In this document: in pieces, positions 34,555 to 43,509 of the stretch | How positions within the stretch are numbered: position 1 is the stretch's first letter | Layout of the letters: each line of letters begins with the position of its first letter | Made by a program: the position numbers and the translations under genes | Notes under the pieces: model-generated | The model's input: the letters and a program-made list of their open reading frames with translations, nothing else | The model's database searches: none | What the model was told of the DNA's origin: nothing | Assembly (NCBI GenBank): GCA_947259955.1 | Contig: CAMYOI010000006.1 | Location: 1 to 44,094 of the forward strand | DNA: 44,094 nt | Direction of reading: 5' to 3' | Source of the DNA: an uncultured Gammaproteobacteria bacterium | GTDB taxonomy: Bacteria > Pseudomonadota > Gammaproteobacteria > Arenicellales > JAANXG01

Positions 34555-35043
34555 ATGTCAGTGCCCGCCGCTGCGCCACACTTGCCTTCTGATCCGGGCA
34601 TGAACGCTAGCCCGCATTTCTCACCAGGATCCCTGCCCCGGCGAATGGCCGCCATCGTTTACGACTGCCTCCTGTTATGGGGCATCCTGTTCCTTGCAGG
34701 CTTGCCCCTGCCGATTGTTTCGGAGCATGTGCGGGAGCACTGGGTCGTTCAGACGTTGATCCAGGTGTACCTGCTGTCGACATGCCTGGTTTTTTTCGGC
34801 TGGTTCTGGACTCACGGCGGCCAGACGCTCGGAATGCGTGCATGGCAACTTAGAGTCGTCGGCGCGGACGGCGCGTCTATTACCTGGCGCTCCGCCGTCA
34901 TCCGGTTTTTTGGTGCAATACTGTCCTGGGCTGCGCTGGGTCTGGGTTTTTGGTGGGTGCTGATCGACCGCCAAAAGCTCGCTTGGCATGACCATTTGTC
35001 CGGCACAAGACTGATACGTCTAACCAAATCCCCAAAAATTTAG
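34555..35043 (+). CDS. RDD-family membrane protein
   Basis: 162 residues with three or so hydrophobic segments. RRMAAIVYDCLLLWGILFLAG is the start of the RDD domain (Arg-Asp pattern), and QTLGMRAWQLRVVGADG plus WHDHLSGTRLI are the conserved middle and end. Such proteins sit in the inner membrane; some act in ion exchange, but function is not established here. The start is uncertain: ATG at 34555 or 34600, neither with a good ribosome site. Codons 18-27 are encoded by a repeat (34606-34633) that is also present in the lptF upstream spacer. Confidence 0.82.
   Translation: MSVPAAAPHLPSDPGMNASPHFSPGSLPRRMAAIVYDCLLLWGILFLAGLPLPIVSEHVREHWVVQTLIQVYLLSTCLVFFGWFWTHGGQTLGMRAWQLRVVGADGASITWRSAVIRFFGAILSWAALGLGFWWVLIDRQKLAWHDHLSGTRLIRLTKSPKI
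34606..34633 (+). repeat. Copy 1 of a 28-base repeat, inside the RDD gene
   Basis: These 28 bases are identical to 37273-37300. The core AGCCCGCAT-TTCT-CACC is at 34609-34625. In the RDD gene it is read in frame and codes for part of the N-terminal leader before the RDD domain, so the repeat seems to have entered at the 5' end of this gene. Confidence 0.8.
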
Positions 35044-35072
35044 CTTCGAAAAATGAGTTCAAACAGACTCTT

Positions 35073-36143
35073 TTAGTGGACGCGCCGGATGAAGAATACA
35101 CCCAGCATCGCGAATAGCATGGTCGGGAGAAATGCGCCCAAAAATGGAGAAATGTCGAAGATTTGAACGATCAACCCAAAACCCTTGTCCATTACGAAGA
35201 ACGCGAGGCCCAGCATAATGCCGGCGAACAGACTGCCGCCATAGCCTCCGCTTCGAACGCTTCTGAACACGAATGGGATCGCCAGAATAACCATCACCGC
35301 GGTAGCCAGCGGCGTTGCGATCTTTGCCCAGAAAGCCAGTTCATAGGCCTCAGTTTCCTGGCCGTTGTCGCGAAGATGGTTGATGTACTGAGACAACTGG
35401 TATGCCGAAAGTTGATCCGGACGAATCAGGAATACCGACAAAATATCCGTCGTAACGTCGGTACTCCAGTATGCTGCACGCGCGTTCTGGGATCGAGCAC
35501 TTTCCTTGTTGATCAGTGTCTGTACAATGCCTTGCAGACGCCAACGCTGCGCTTCTTCCACATAGTTTCCCTTGTTCGCGAATACCAGGGAGCGCAGCCG
35601 GCCGTCATCATCGAATTCGAACACCCTCACGTCGAGCAGTGACAGATCCGGCAAAACCTCTCCGACGTTTACATAGGATTTATTATCACGCATCCATAAG
35701 CCGAAATCGGACTGCTGATTGATGTTCTCCTGCAGAGCCTGCGCTCTGCCCCGCTGTGCCATGGTTTCCGAATACGGAGTCACAACCTCTCCGAGCAACA
35801 CAGCGGCCAGCGCCAGGAAAGCGCCCACTTTGAGCACCGAGCCGGTGAGCCGCGCTACGGATACGCCAGCTGCGCGGATCACCACCAGTTCCGAGTCCAC
35901 GGCAAGCGAAGACATGCCAAGAATTGAACCCAAAAGGGCCGACATCGGAAAGATTTCGTAGAGAATCCTGGGCGTAGACAGGATCACGAAACGAACCGCA
36001 TCCAGCACACCGTATGCTCCGGTACCGATGTCCGATAACTGATCGATGAAGGTAAGGAACGTAAACAATCCTACCAGCACCGACACGGCGATCAACACCT
36101 GATACAGAATGTGTTTGGCAATATAGTTATCCAGAATTCGCAT
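35073..36143 (-). CDS. lptG: LPS export permease LptG
   Basis: 356 residues from the ATG at 36143 (MRILDNYIAKHILYQVLIAV); an in-frame extension to 36473 would overlap lptF and is rejected. The fold has three membrane helices at each end and a periplasmic beta-jellyroll between them. LptF and LptG with the ATPase LptB move lipopolysaccharide from the inner membrane to LptC/A. It begins two bases after the lptF stop, so the two are one operon. The ATPase and LptA/C genes are elsewhere, as is usual. Confidence 0.93.
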   Translation of the reverse strand: MRILDNYIAKHILYQVLIAVSVLVGLFTFLTFIDQLSDIGTGAYGVLDAVRFVILSTPRILYEIFPMSALLGSILGMSSLAVDSELVVIRAAGVSVARLTGSVLKVGAFLALAAVLLGEVVTPYSETMAQRGRAQALQENINQQSDFGLWMRDNKSYVNVGEVLPDLSLLDVRVFEFDDDGRLRSLVFANKGNYVEEAQRWRLQGIVQTLINKESARSQNARAAYWSTDVTTDILSVFLIRPDQLSAYQLSQYINHLRDNGQETEAYELAFWAKIATPLATAVMVILAIPFVFRSVRSGGYGGSLFAGIMLGLAFFVMDKGFGLIVQIFDISPFLGAFLPTMLFAMLGVFFIRRVH

Positions 36144-36145
36144 CG

Positions 36146-37267
36146 TCAGGTGCCGCTGGATTTGGCCCGGGTGCGGCGCCACCTTATTCGGGGCAACGTC
36201 AAAAGAGGCGCATTTTTCTGCCTGCGATAAAGGAACACAGACGCCAGGAACAGGAATATCGCGTGCACCCACCAAAGCCCCACATTGGGGTCGAACCGGC
36301 TCTTGCTCAGCATCGCGACCGAGAATCCCAGAAAATTCGTGTAAAGAAAGTAGGCCATAAACGCCAGGATCATACTGGGCAGGCGGCCCTGGCGGGGATT
36401 GACAAAGCTTAGTGACAGCGCGAACACCGCAAGAATCGGCACCATAATGACCTTCGCTATGCGCCAGTGCCACTCACTGATCAGGGCAGGATGGGTATCG
36501 CGGAAAATCACGGCCGTGGGGCGCCCCTTTACCGGAGGCAACAACGAGAGATGGGACTTGGGTTCGATGCGCAGTGCGTAGGTCTCGAAATCCACGATCC
36601 GGTAGTCCGGCTGGCCAGGATTTCCTTCATATCGCGTACCGTTCTTGAGTACAAGAAAGCGGTCGTTGGTAAGTTCATCTTCACGTTGAAATGCATATTT
36701 GGATACAACGATCCCTTCCTTGCTAAACGAAGACTTGTATACGAAGACGTTTTCGTACCGATCCGCTTCGCGATCGAACGCCTCGACGAAATAAACCCCG
36801 CGCCCTTTCTTGGTTTCCATGAAAGTCCCGGGGATGACCCCGGTAACTTCACTGCGGTTACGATATTCCTGTTCAACATCGAATCCCTTTTTGATGGCCA
36901 GGGGCGTCAGCCAGAACGAGAAAAGCGCAACCAATCCGCCAACAATAACGACCAGTACGGATAGCGGCTTGAGAAAATCGACCGGACTGATTCCGCTCGC
37001 CGCCAGGACGACCATCTCGTTATCCCGGTTCCATCTGCCGAGGACCATGAGTATGGCAATGTACATCATGAGCGGAATAATGACGTCCAGGTATCCGACC
37101 GTCTTGAGCACGACCAGCGTCAGAATGGCTTCCACGGGCACGTCGCCCCTCACCGCCTGCTGCAGGAATCCGAGCGAACGGACCACGACGAAGATACTCA
37201 GGATGACGAATGTGACCGCAACGCTGGTCTGCAGGACCTCCCGTACCAGAGCCCGATTGACAATCAC
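36146..37267 (-). CDS. lptF: LPS export permease LptF
   Basis: 373 residues. The start is GTG (MIVNRALVREVLQT), the family's usual beginning. Three N-terminal helices, a periplasmic domain with the LptF-type TFMETKKGRGVYFVEAFD segment and three C-terminal helices. It is the first gene of the lptF-lptG pair and diverges from pepA across a spacer with repeats, the common gammaproteobacterial pattern. Essential for outer-membrane LPS assembly in known species. Confidence 0.93.
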   Translation of the reverse strand: MIVNRALVREVLQTSVAVTFVILSIFVVVRSLGFLQQAVRGDVPVEAILTLVVLKTVGYLDVIIPLMMYIAILMVLGRWNRDNEMVVLAASGISPVDFLKPLSVLVVIVGGLVALFSFWLTPLAIKKGFDVEQEYRNRSEVTGVIPGTFMETKKGRGVYFVEAFDREADRYENVFVYKSSFSKEGIVVSKYAFQREDELTNDRFLVLKNGTRYEGNPGQPDYRIVDFETYALRIEPKSHLSLLPPVKGRPTAVIFRDTHPALISEWHWRIAKVIMVPILAVFALSLSFVNPRQGRLPSMILAFMAYFLYTNFLGFSVAMLSKSRFDPNVGLWWVHAIFLFLASVFLYRRQKNAPLLTLPRIRWRRTRAKSSGT

Positions 37268-37272
37268 CAGCA

Positions 37273-37300
37273 GCTAGCCCGCATTTCTCACCAGGATCCC
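37273..37300 (+). repeat. Copy 2 of the 28-base repeat, left end of the spacer element
   Basis: Identical to 34606-34633. Core AGCCCGCAT-TTCT-CACC is at 37276-37292, and its partner in the opposite direction, AGCCCGCAT-GCCG-CACC, is at 37498-37514 on the minus strand. Confidence 0.8.
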
Positions 37301-37488
37301 GAGCGATGGCGCAGGGGCGCACCGAACCGGCGAGGAGCGTAGCTGCGGTTCGGGTGAATTCCATGTTGAGGCAAAGCTGAACCAATCAGCGTCTGGACAG
37401 GCCGATCTTCGTTAAAAGCTGTAATTTTGAACAAGCTCTCCCATTCGGCGAATATGTCATTAACTTCGACAGGATATCAAACAATACG

Positions 37489-37519
37489 GCCGCCTGGGTG
37501 CGGCATGCGGGCTGGTTGG
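37489..37519 (-). repeat. Dispersed repeat copy, right end of the spacer element
   Basis: GGCCGCC-N2-GGTGC-N3-ATGCGGGCTGGTTG, identical at 26 of 31 positions to 19135-19165. On the minus strand it holds AGCCCGCAT-N4-CACC, the inverted partner of 37276-37292. Confidence 0.7.
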
Positions 37520-37617
37520 TATTTTTGACAAAAGTTGCAATAAAAAAGGACAATCGCCTAGCCGGATATGCGGCACAACTTCAAACCACGCACTTCAAGA
37601 TGAAAACGGGCAATTAA

Positions 37618-39099
37618 GTGAAATTCTCGGTAAAAGTCGCCAAAACAAGCAGCAAACAGGGGCCCTGTTGTGTAATCGGGGCATTTCAAGCAGAAGACCT
37701 GACCGGATTAGCCGGGGAGATCGACGCCCTCACCGGAGGCGCATTGAAAAAGCGGTTCGAATGCGGCGACTTCGAGGGAGAAAAAGAAGAGACCCTTGTG
37801 ATATTCGACCCTCCGGGACTGAATTGCGACAGGCTGCTCGTCGTCGGTTATGGTAAAAGCGATCAAACCGACACGATGCGTTACCGCACGGCATGTGCCA
37901 CGGTGGCCAAAAAACTGCGCAGCATGAAGGTCAGGTCCGCCACCGTCTGGATGCTGGGCGACGAGGTGGCCAATTGTGACATGGGAGCGAAGGCCAAGCA
38001 TCTTGTGGAAGCAATGGAAGACGCGGTCTACGAGTACAGTCACGACGGCAAGAAAACAAAGCGGCGCGACATTTCCGTGGCACTTGCCGTTAAAAACAAA
38101 CAGGAGGCGGACAACGCCGGCGAAGGCGTGAAGCGGGGATCGGCCGTCAACGCGGGTGTGAATCTGGCCAGGAACCTGGCCGATCTGCCAGCCAATATCT
38201 GCACTCCCACATACCTGGCCCGGCAAGCAACGGGCCTTCAGAAAAAATACCCCATCAAATCGCGGATACTCAACGAGTCGGAGATGAAAAAACTGGGCAT
38301 GGGATCGTTATTGTCCGTGTCCCGGGGCAGCAGGCAGCCCGCCAAACTGATCATCATGGAATACAGCGGCGGTAAGAAATCCCAGCGCCCGGTCGTCCTC
38401 GTAGGAAAGGGACTGACGTTCGACGCTGGTGGTATTTCACTGAAACCGGCGGCTAAAATGGATGAAATGAAGTATGACATGTGCGGCGCGGCAAGCGTGT
38501 TTGGTGCATTGACCGCCGCCGCGGAAATGAAACTAGCGCTTAATATCGTTGGCATCGTACCCAGTTCCGAGAACCTTCCGGACGGGGAAGCGAACAAGCC
38601 GGGTGATGTCGTAACGAGCATGTCCGGTAAAACCATAGAGATCCTCAATACGGATGCCGAAGGCCGCCTGATCCTGTGCGACGCTCTGACTTATGCGGAG
38701 CGCTTCAAGCCGCAGGCAGTCATCGACATCGCGACATTGACCGGTGCGTGCGTTGTCGCATTGGGCCACCACGCAAGCGGAATGATGTCCAACGATCAGG
38801 ACCTCGCCGATGAAATCATCGACGCCGGTAACAAGAGCCTGGACCGCGTCTGGCAGTTGCCCCTGTGGGAAGACTACCAGTCTCAACTGGACAGTAATTT
38901 CGCCGATATGGCAAACATAGGAGGCCCGGCAGCAGGCGCGATTACGGCCGGATGTTTCCTCTCCCGCTTTGCAGGATCCTTCAAATGGGGTCACATCGAT
39001 ATCGCCGGGACAGCCTGGCGAAGTGGAGGCAAGGAAAAAGGTGCAACCGGTAGGGTCGTGCCGCTGCTGAGCCAGTTCCTGATCGACCGCGTAAAGTAG
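37618..39099 (+). CDS. pepA: Leucyl aminopeptidase PepA
   Basis: 493 residues, GTG start. The M17 metal and catalytic residues are all there with the E. coli spacing: K264, D269, D287, D346 and E348 in GKGLTFDAGG, KYDMCGAAS and NTDAEGRL. It removes N-terminal residues from peptides in the cytoplasm; in E. coli the same protein also binds DNA at cer/XerCD sites. It heads a run with holC, an acidic protein and valS, which is a known gammaproteobacterial order. Confidence 0.95.
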   Translation: MKFSVKVAKTSSKQGPCCVIGAFQAEDLTGLAGEIDALTGGALKKRFECGDFEGEKEETLVIFDPPGLNCDRLLVVGYGKSDQTDTMRYRTACATVAKKLRSMKVRSATVWMLGDEVANCDMGAKAKHLVEAMEDAVYEYSHDGKKTKRRDISVALAVKNKQEADNAGEGVKRGSAVNAGVNLARNLADLPANICTPTYLARQATGLQKKYPIKSRILNESEMKKLGMGSLLSVSRGSRQPAKLIIMEYSGGKKSQRPVVLVGKGLTFDAGGISLKPAAKMDEMKYDMCGAASVFGALTAAAEMKLALNIVGIVPSSENLPDGEANKPGDVVTSMSGKTIEILNTDAEGRLILCDALTYAERFKPQAVIDIATLTGACVVALGHHASGMMSNDQDLADEIIDAGNKSLDRVWQLPLWEDYQSQLDSNFADMANIGGPAAGAITAGCFLSRFAGSFKWGHIDIAGTAWRSGGKEKGATGRVVPLLSQFLIDRVK

Positions 39100-39133
39100 T
39101 CGATTTCAAACAGCACGCGGTTCGGGACAGCTC

Positions 39134-39571
39134 ATGACGCCGAAAATCGACTTCTATTTGCTCGACAGGCACGTTGCGGATGGCAGATTGCGCGCGGCCT
39201 GCCGCCTATGCAAGAAGATCCATGCTCTTGGCCACAGGATCTATGTAACGACACCCGATCTCGAGCAGGCGAAAGCCCTCGACGACATGATGTGGACGTT
39301 CGATCAGAGTTCCTTTGTTCCACATGGACTATACGATCCTGAAGGCTCCATCGTGGAGGTCCCGGTTGCCATCGGCCAACAACCGCCTTCCGGCGGTTAC
39401 TACAGCGTCCTCGTGACGCTGCTGGACACCGTTCCCGACCACTACGATGAATTCCCCCGCGTGGCGGAATTAGTGGATAATACGCCTGAAGACAAAGCAC
39501 GGGCCCGTGACCGTTACCGCTGGTACCGGACTCAGGGCTGTGACCTGCAAAAGCACGACATTACTATTTGA
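39134..39571 (+). CDS. holC: DNA polymerase III chi subunit
   Basis: 145 residues. MTPKIDFYLLDRHVADG and ACRLCKKIHALGHRIYV are the chi beginning, and TFDQSSFVPHGLYD and RYRWYRTQGCDLQKHDI are the conserved middle and C-terminus. Chi ties the clamp loader to single-strand-binding protein. It lies 34 bases after pepA and just before an acidic protein gene (6 bases), in the common pepA-holC-valS order. Confidence 0.92.
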   Translation: MTPKIDFYLLDRHVADGRLRAACRLCKKIHALGHRIYVTTPDLEQAKALDDMMWTFDQSSFVPHGLYDPEGSIVEVPVAIGQQPPSGGYYSVLVTLLDTVPDHYDEFPRVAELVDNTPEDKARARDRYRWYRTQGCDLQKHDITI

Positions 39572-39577
39572 TAACCT

Positions 39578-40240
39578 ATGTGGTTCAGACGCAAAAAAAA
39601 GACCGACGCGGATACCGCGCTGTCCGACACGCTGCGTTCGCTGCAGACTTTGTTGGACGAAGAAAGCCCCGCTAAAGATGACCAGGCGCCGGCGTCACCA
39701 GAGACGACACCGCAGCGTGAAATGGTGGAAAAAACTGATGGCGTCGAATCCAGCCTCAAACCCGATGAAAGAAACATCAGCAACGCGGTTGCGAGCGACG
39801 AACACCTGGATTGGGATTTCAATGTCGACCTGGCTGCGGAAGAATTGGCAGGCGACGTCGAGAAAATCGATCCCCTGGAATCGCTGGAATTAGAGGACGT
39901 CCCCGACCTGGATACCTCCGACATCGTTGAAGCCGTTTCCACGCGCGGCGACGGGGAAGCTGAAGTGGAGCCGATCGAAGATACACCGGCAGACAGAAGC
40001 ACCGACAATATTCCGGTTCTGAACAACATTGCGTACCTGCCGGAGAGGGAAGAAAACGATCGCCGTGACAAGGCAAAGGTGCTAAGTGAAACGCCGTTCA
40101 TGGATCAGTGCCTGAAGGACATCAGAAAACGACTCAAACGCAATGACCTGCCCGCCATGACCCTCGACCAGGAACAGCAGTTACGGACGGTCCTGACCTC
40201 GCTGCTGGCGCAGAAGACGTCCGGCAAATCCGAATCATAA
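39578..40240 (+). CDS. Acidic protein of unknown function between holC and valS
   Basis: 220 residues. A short basic N-terminus (MWFRRKKK) is followed by a long acidic and probably disordered middle (residues about 50-150 rich in Glu, Asp and Ser) and a more ordered C-terminal part (about 150-215) with NIPVLNNIAYLP and a helical ending MTLDQEQQLRTVLTSLLAQ. No enzyme motif is visible. The position between holC and valS is a place where proteobacteria often carry a poorly conserved protein of this kind. The link to the polymerase is inference. Confidence 0.7.
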   Translation: MWFRRKKKTDADTALSDTLRSLQTLLDEESPAKDDQAPASPETTPQREMVEKTDGVESSLKPDERNISNAVASDEHLDWDFNVDLAAEELAGDVEKIDPLESLELEDVPDLDTSDIVEAVSTRGDGEAEVEPIEDTPADRSTDNIPVLNNIAYLPEREENDRRDKAKVLSETPFMDQCLKDIRKRLKRNDLPAMTLDQEQQLRTVLTSLLAQKTSGKSES

Positions 40241-40341
40241 CAAATCTGATCCTGCCCGCCCGGCCCCGGTGGATTCAGGTGCCGAATGCGAGCCGCCCCG
40301 GGCTCGCGTATAATCCGCTGCCTTTGAAAACGTGAACCAGT

Positions 40342-43140
40342 ATGCCGCCAAGACAGTTGAACAAAGCCTATGATCCGCACGAGATAGAACAGGATCTCTA
40401 CGACCGCTGGGAATCAAAAGGGTGGTTTGCGCCTTCCGGCACGGGGAAACCTTACTGCATCATGATCCCGCCGCCCAACGTCACCGGCAGCCTGCACATG
40501 GGACATGCGTTCCAGGACACCATCATGGACGCATTGATCCGTTACCATCGAATGTGCGGTCGAAACACCCTGTGGCAGGCGGGCACCGACCACGCCGGCA
40601 TTGCCACACAAATGGTCGTGGAGCGCCAACTGGCTCATCAGGGCCAACACCGGCTGGACCTGGGCCGGGACGAGTTCGTAAAACGTGTCTGGGAGTGGAA
40701 AGCCGAATCGGGGGGCACCATTTCCAGGCAGCTGCGCAGGATGGGAGCATCCCTGGACTGGGAGCGCGAACGCTTCACCATGGACGAAGGATTGTCGCGT
40801 GCCGTACAGGAGGTGTTCGTTGAACTTTACAACGAGGACCTGATATACCGCGGTAAACGATTGGTCAACTGGGATCCCAAGCTGCACACGGCGGTTTCGG
40901 ACCTGGAAGTGGTATCGGAAGAGGAGGCGGGTCATCTCTGGAACCTGCGTTACCCCGTGGTGGGCGATGCCGGAAATTTCCTGACCGTGGCGACCACACG
41001 CCCCGAGACGATGCTGGGCGACACCGCGGTGGCGGTGCACCCGGAAGATGAGCGCTATCGAGATCTCGTCGGCCGAACGGTGCGGCTCCCCCTGGTTGAC
41101 CGGGAAATACCGATAGTCGCGGACGAGCATGTCGATCCCGAGTTCGGATCGGGCTGCGTCAAAATCACACCCGCGCACGATTTCGACGACTATGAGGTCG
41201 GTCTGAGGCACGGTCTGGAAATGATCAACATTTTCGATCCTGATGCCGCCGTCAATCTTCCCGGCACGCCATATCACGGCTTGGATCGATACGAGGCCAG
41301 AAAGAATATCGTACGGGATCTGGATCAGCAGCATCTCCTGGCCGGCATCGAGGACCACAAACTCATGGTGCCGCGGGGCGATAGGACCGGAGAAGTAATC
41401 GAACCCTATCTGACCGACCAGTGGTTCGTCAGGGCGGCACCGCTTGCCGAGGAATCCATCAAGGCGGTCGAGGACGGCCGCATCAGATTCGTGCCGGAAA
41501 ACTGGGCTCACACCTATTTCGACTGGATGCGCAACATAAAGGACTGGTGTATTTCCCGCCAGCTCTGGTGGGGCCACCGCATCCCCGCATGGTATGACCC
41601 GGATGGCGATATCTACGTCGCACGAACGGAACAGGATGCGGCCGCCCAGGCGCGGGCAAAAAAAGGGCAGGATCTGGAGCTCTATCAGGACCCGGATGTA
41701 CTCGACACCTGGTTTTCATCTGCGCTTTGGCCCTTTTCCACCCTGGGGTGGCCGGATGAGACAGCGGAGTTGAAAACTTTCTACCCCACCAACGTGCTGG
41801 TGACCGGGTTCGACATCATTTTCTTCTGGGTGGCCAGAATGGTGATGATGGGTCTGAAATTCATGGGCGATATCCCGTTTCACGAGATCTATGTCCACGG
41901 ACTGGTGAGCGACGCGCACGGACAGAAAATGTCCAAATCCAAGGGGAATGTGCTCGATCCGCTGGACCTCATCGACGGCATCGACCTGGATTCACTGGTC
42001 ATGAAAAGAACTACGGGGCTTATGCAGCCGAAGATGGCATCCAAGATCGAGGCCCACACCCGCGCTGACTATCCGGATGGCATCCCCGCGTTCGGCACGG
42101 ATGCGCTGCGCTTCACGTTCGCATCTCTTGCTTCGACCGGCCGCAACATCAATTTCGACCTGGGCCGGATCGGGGGATACCGAAATTTTTGCAACAAGCT
42201 GTGGAACGCTGCGCGTTTCGTATTGATGAATACTGAGGGCCAGGATTGCGGTCGAAGTGACGGCAAAGGGAGCGGTGAACTCGAGCCGAGCCTGGCGGAC
42301 CGCTGGATTGTTTCTCGATTGCAACAGGTGGAAGTCGATACCCAACAGGCAATCCAGGGCTATCGTTTAGACCACATGGCACAGGGCCTCTATCAGTTCG
42401 TCTGGAATGACTACTGCAGCTGGTATCTTGAACTCTGCAAGGTCGTCCTGTCCGATGACGATGCCCGTCCGGCGGAGAAACGGGCAACACGCCGGACGCT
42501 GGTACGCGTGCTCGAGACGTCGCTGCGCATGCTGCACCCGATCATGCCATTCATCACCGATGCGCTATGGCAGGAGATCGCAGTTCTTGCCGACAAGCGA
42601 GGCGAGACCATCATGACCCAGCCCTATCCTCAACCCCAACCGGAAAAGATCGACGACAGTGCTCTGGCGGAAATGGACTGGGTTCAGGCGGTAATCGGCG
42701 GAGTTCGCAATATTCGGGGCGAGATGAACATCGACCCGAACAAGCCTGTCACGGTGCTGTTGCAGAACGCCTCTTCAGACGACGCGGAGTATCTGTCAAG
42801 AAACACCCGCTACCTGAAACGATTCGGAAAATTCGACAGCGTGTCAATCGTTTCCGATGACGAGGCGCCCGACTCCCCTGCAGCAGCGCTGGTAGGCGGA
42901 ATGCGGATTCTCGTTCCACTGGGAACCCTGATCGACAAGGCGGCGGAACTGGCCAGGCTGGAACGCGAGCAGGTCAAGGCACGCAAAGACATGGACCGGA
43001 TTCAATCCAAGCTCGGCAATCTCAATTTCGTCGAGAAGGCGCCGGCGGATGTCGTTGCCAGTGAACGCGTGAGGGCGGACAAGCTGGGGACCATGCTCGA
43101 GAACCTTGCACTTCAGATCGAGAAAATCCGGGCGTTATAA
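40342..43140 (+). CDS. valS: Valyl-tRNA synthetase
   Basis: 932 residues. The class I signatures are [15 protein letters not shown] (HIGH form at 52-55) and QKMSKSKGN (KMSKS at 529-533). The editing domain contains [19 protein letters not shown], and the C-terminal 60-70 residues form the valine-specific coiled coil ([23 protein letters not shown]). It charges tRNA-Val in the cytoplasm. The gene follows the acidic protein by about 100 bases. Its last six bases overlap the convergent pterin dehydratase gene. Confidence 0.97.
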   Translation: MPPRQLNKAYDPHEIEQDLYDRWESKGWFAPSGTGKPYCIMIPPPNVTGSLHMGHAFQDTIMDALIRYHRMCGRNTLWQAGTDHAGIATQMVVERQLAHQGQHRLDLGRDEFVKRVWEWKAESGGTISRQLRRMGASLDWERERFTMDEGLSRAVQEVFVELYNEDLIYRGKRLVNWDPKLHTAVSDLEVVSEEEAGHLWNLRYPVVGDAGNFLTVATTRPETMLGDTAVAVHPEDERYRDLVGRTVRLPLVDREIPIVADEHVDPEFGSGCVKITPAHDFDDYEVGLRHGLEMINIFDPDAAVNLPGTPYHGLDRYEARKNIVRDLDQQHLLAGIEDHKLMVPRGDRTGEVIEPYLTDQWFVRAAPLAEESIKAVEDGRIRFVPENWAHTYFDWMRNIKDWCISRQLWWGHRIPAWYDPDGDIYVARTEQDAAAQARAKKGQDLELYQDPDVLDTWFSSALWPFSTLGWPDETAELKTFYPTNVLVTGFDIIFFWVARMVMMGLKFMGDIPFHEIYVHGLVSDAHGQKMSKSKGNVLDPLDLIDGIDLDSLVMKRTTGLMQPKMASKIEAHTRADYPDGIPAFGTDALRFTFASLASTGRNINFDLGRIGGYRNFCNKLWNAARFVLMNTEGQDCGRSDGKGSGELEPSLADRWIVSRLQQVEVDTQQAIQGYRLDHMAQGLYQFVWNDYCSWYLELCKVVLSDDDARPAEKRATRRTLVRVLETSLRMLHPIMPFITDALWQEIAVLADKRGETIMTQPYPQPQPEKIDDSALAEMDWVQAVIGGVRNIRGEMNIDPNKPVTVLLQNASSDDAEYLSRNTRYLKRFGKFDSVSIVSDDEAPDSPAAALVGGMRILVPLGTLIDKAAELARLEREQVKARKDMDRIQSKLGNLNFVEKAPADVVASERVRADKLGTMLENLALQIEKIRAL

Positions 43141-43470
43141 CAGGGCATCGGTCCGGGCGGACATGATGAAATCGTTGACGTGCAGCCCGCCGATTTTATG
43201 CGTCCACCAGCTGACCGTGACGCGCCCCCACTCGGTCAGGAGCGAGGGATGGTGGCCCTCCTGCTCCGCGAGCTCCCCCACCTTGTTCGAAAAGGCCAGC
43301 GCCTGTTCGAAATTTCTGAACTTGAAGGCCCGGGTCAGGCGCTTGACGCCGTCCACCTCGATGATTTCCCAATCGGGGATCTGGGATTTCAGCTCTCCGA
43401 TCTGATCCGGTGTAACCCGTGGTGCATCGGCCCGGCACGCTTCACAGTGTCTGGTTTCAAGTTCTGTCAT
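43135..43470 (-). CDS. phhB: Pterin-4a-carbinolamine dehydratase (PhhB-like)
   Basis: 111 residues. H73, H74 (EGHHPSL) and H91 ([14 protein letters not shown]) make the active-site histidines of the dehydratase. It regenerates dihydropterin after aromatic hydroxylases. The N-terminus has a Cys pair (HCEAC, 9-12) seen in other proteobacterial copies. The gene converges with valS and overlaps it by six bases. No phenylalanine hydroxylase is in the window. Confidence 0.93.
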   Translation of the reverse strand: MTELETRHCEACRADAPRVTPDQIGELKSQIPDWEIIEVDGVKRLTRAFKFRNFEQALAFSNKVGELAEQEGHHPSLLTEWGRVTVSWWTHKIGGLHVNDFIMSARTDALL

Positions 43471-43509
43471 GGAGAGATATCCTCTGCAGGGGTCTGATTG
43501 CTGATTCTA

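Larger units (their letters stand above)
37268..37617. other. Repeat-bearing spacer between lptF and pepA
   Basis: 350 bases without a gene. It starts with the 28-base repeat (37273-37300), continues with an imperfect hairpin (ACCGAACCG at 37321-37329 against CGGTTCGGGT near 37346-37355), and ends with an opposite-facing repeat (37489-37519). AGCCCGCAT at 37276 and its complement ATGCGGGCT at 37506 bound about 239 bases, like a short non-coding element with terminal inverted repeats. The promoters of lptF and pepA must lie to the left and right; pepA has no clear -10. Confidence 0.6.

Noticed and set aside
36144-36473. Upstream extension of lptG to give a 466-residue protein
   Set aside because: It would read through the end of lptF; the LptG fold starts exactly at MRILDNYIAKHIL (36143), two bases after the lptF stop.
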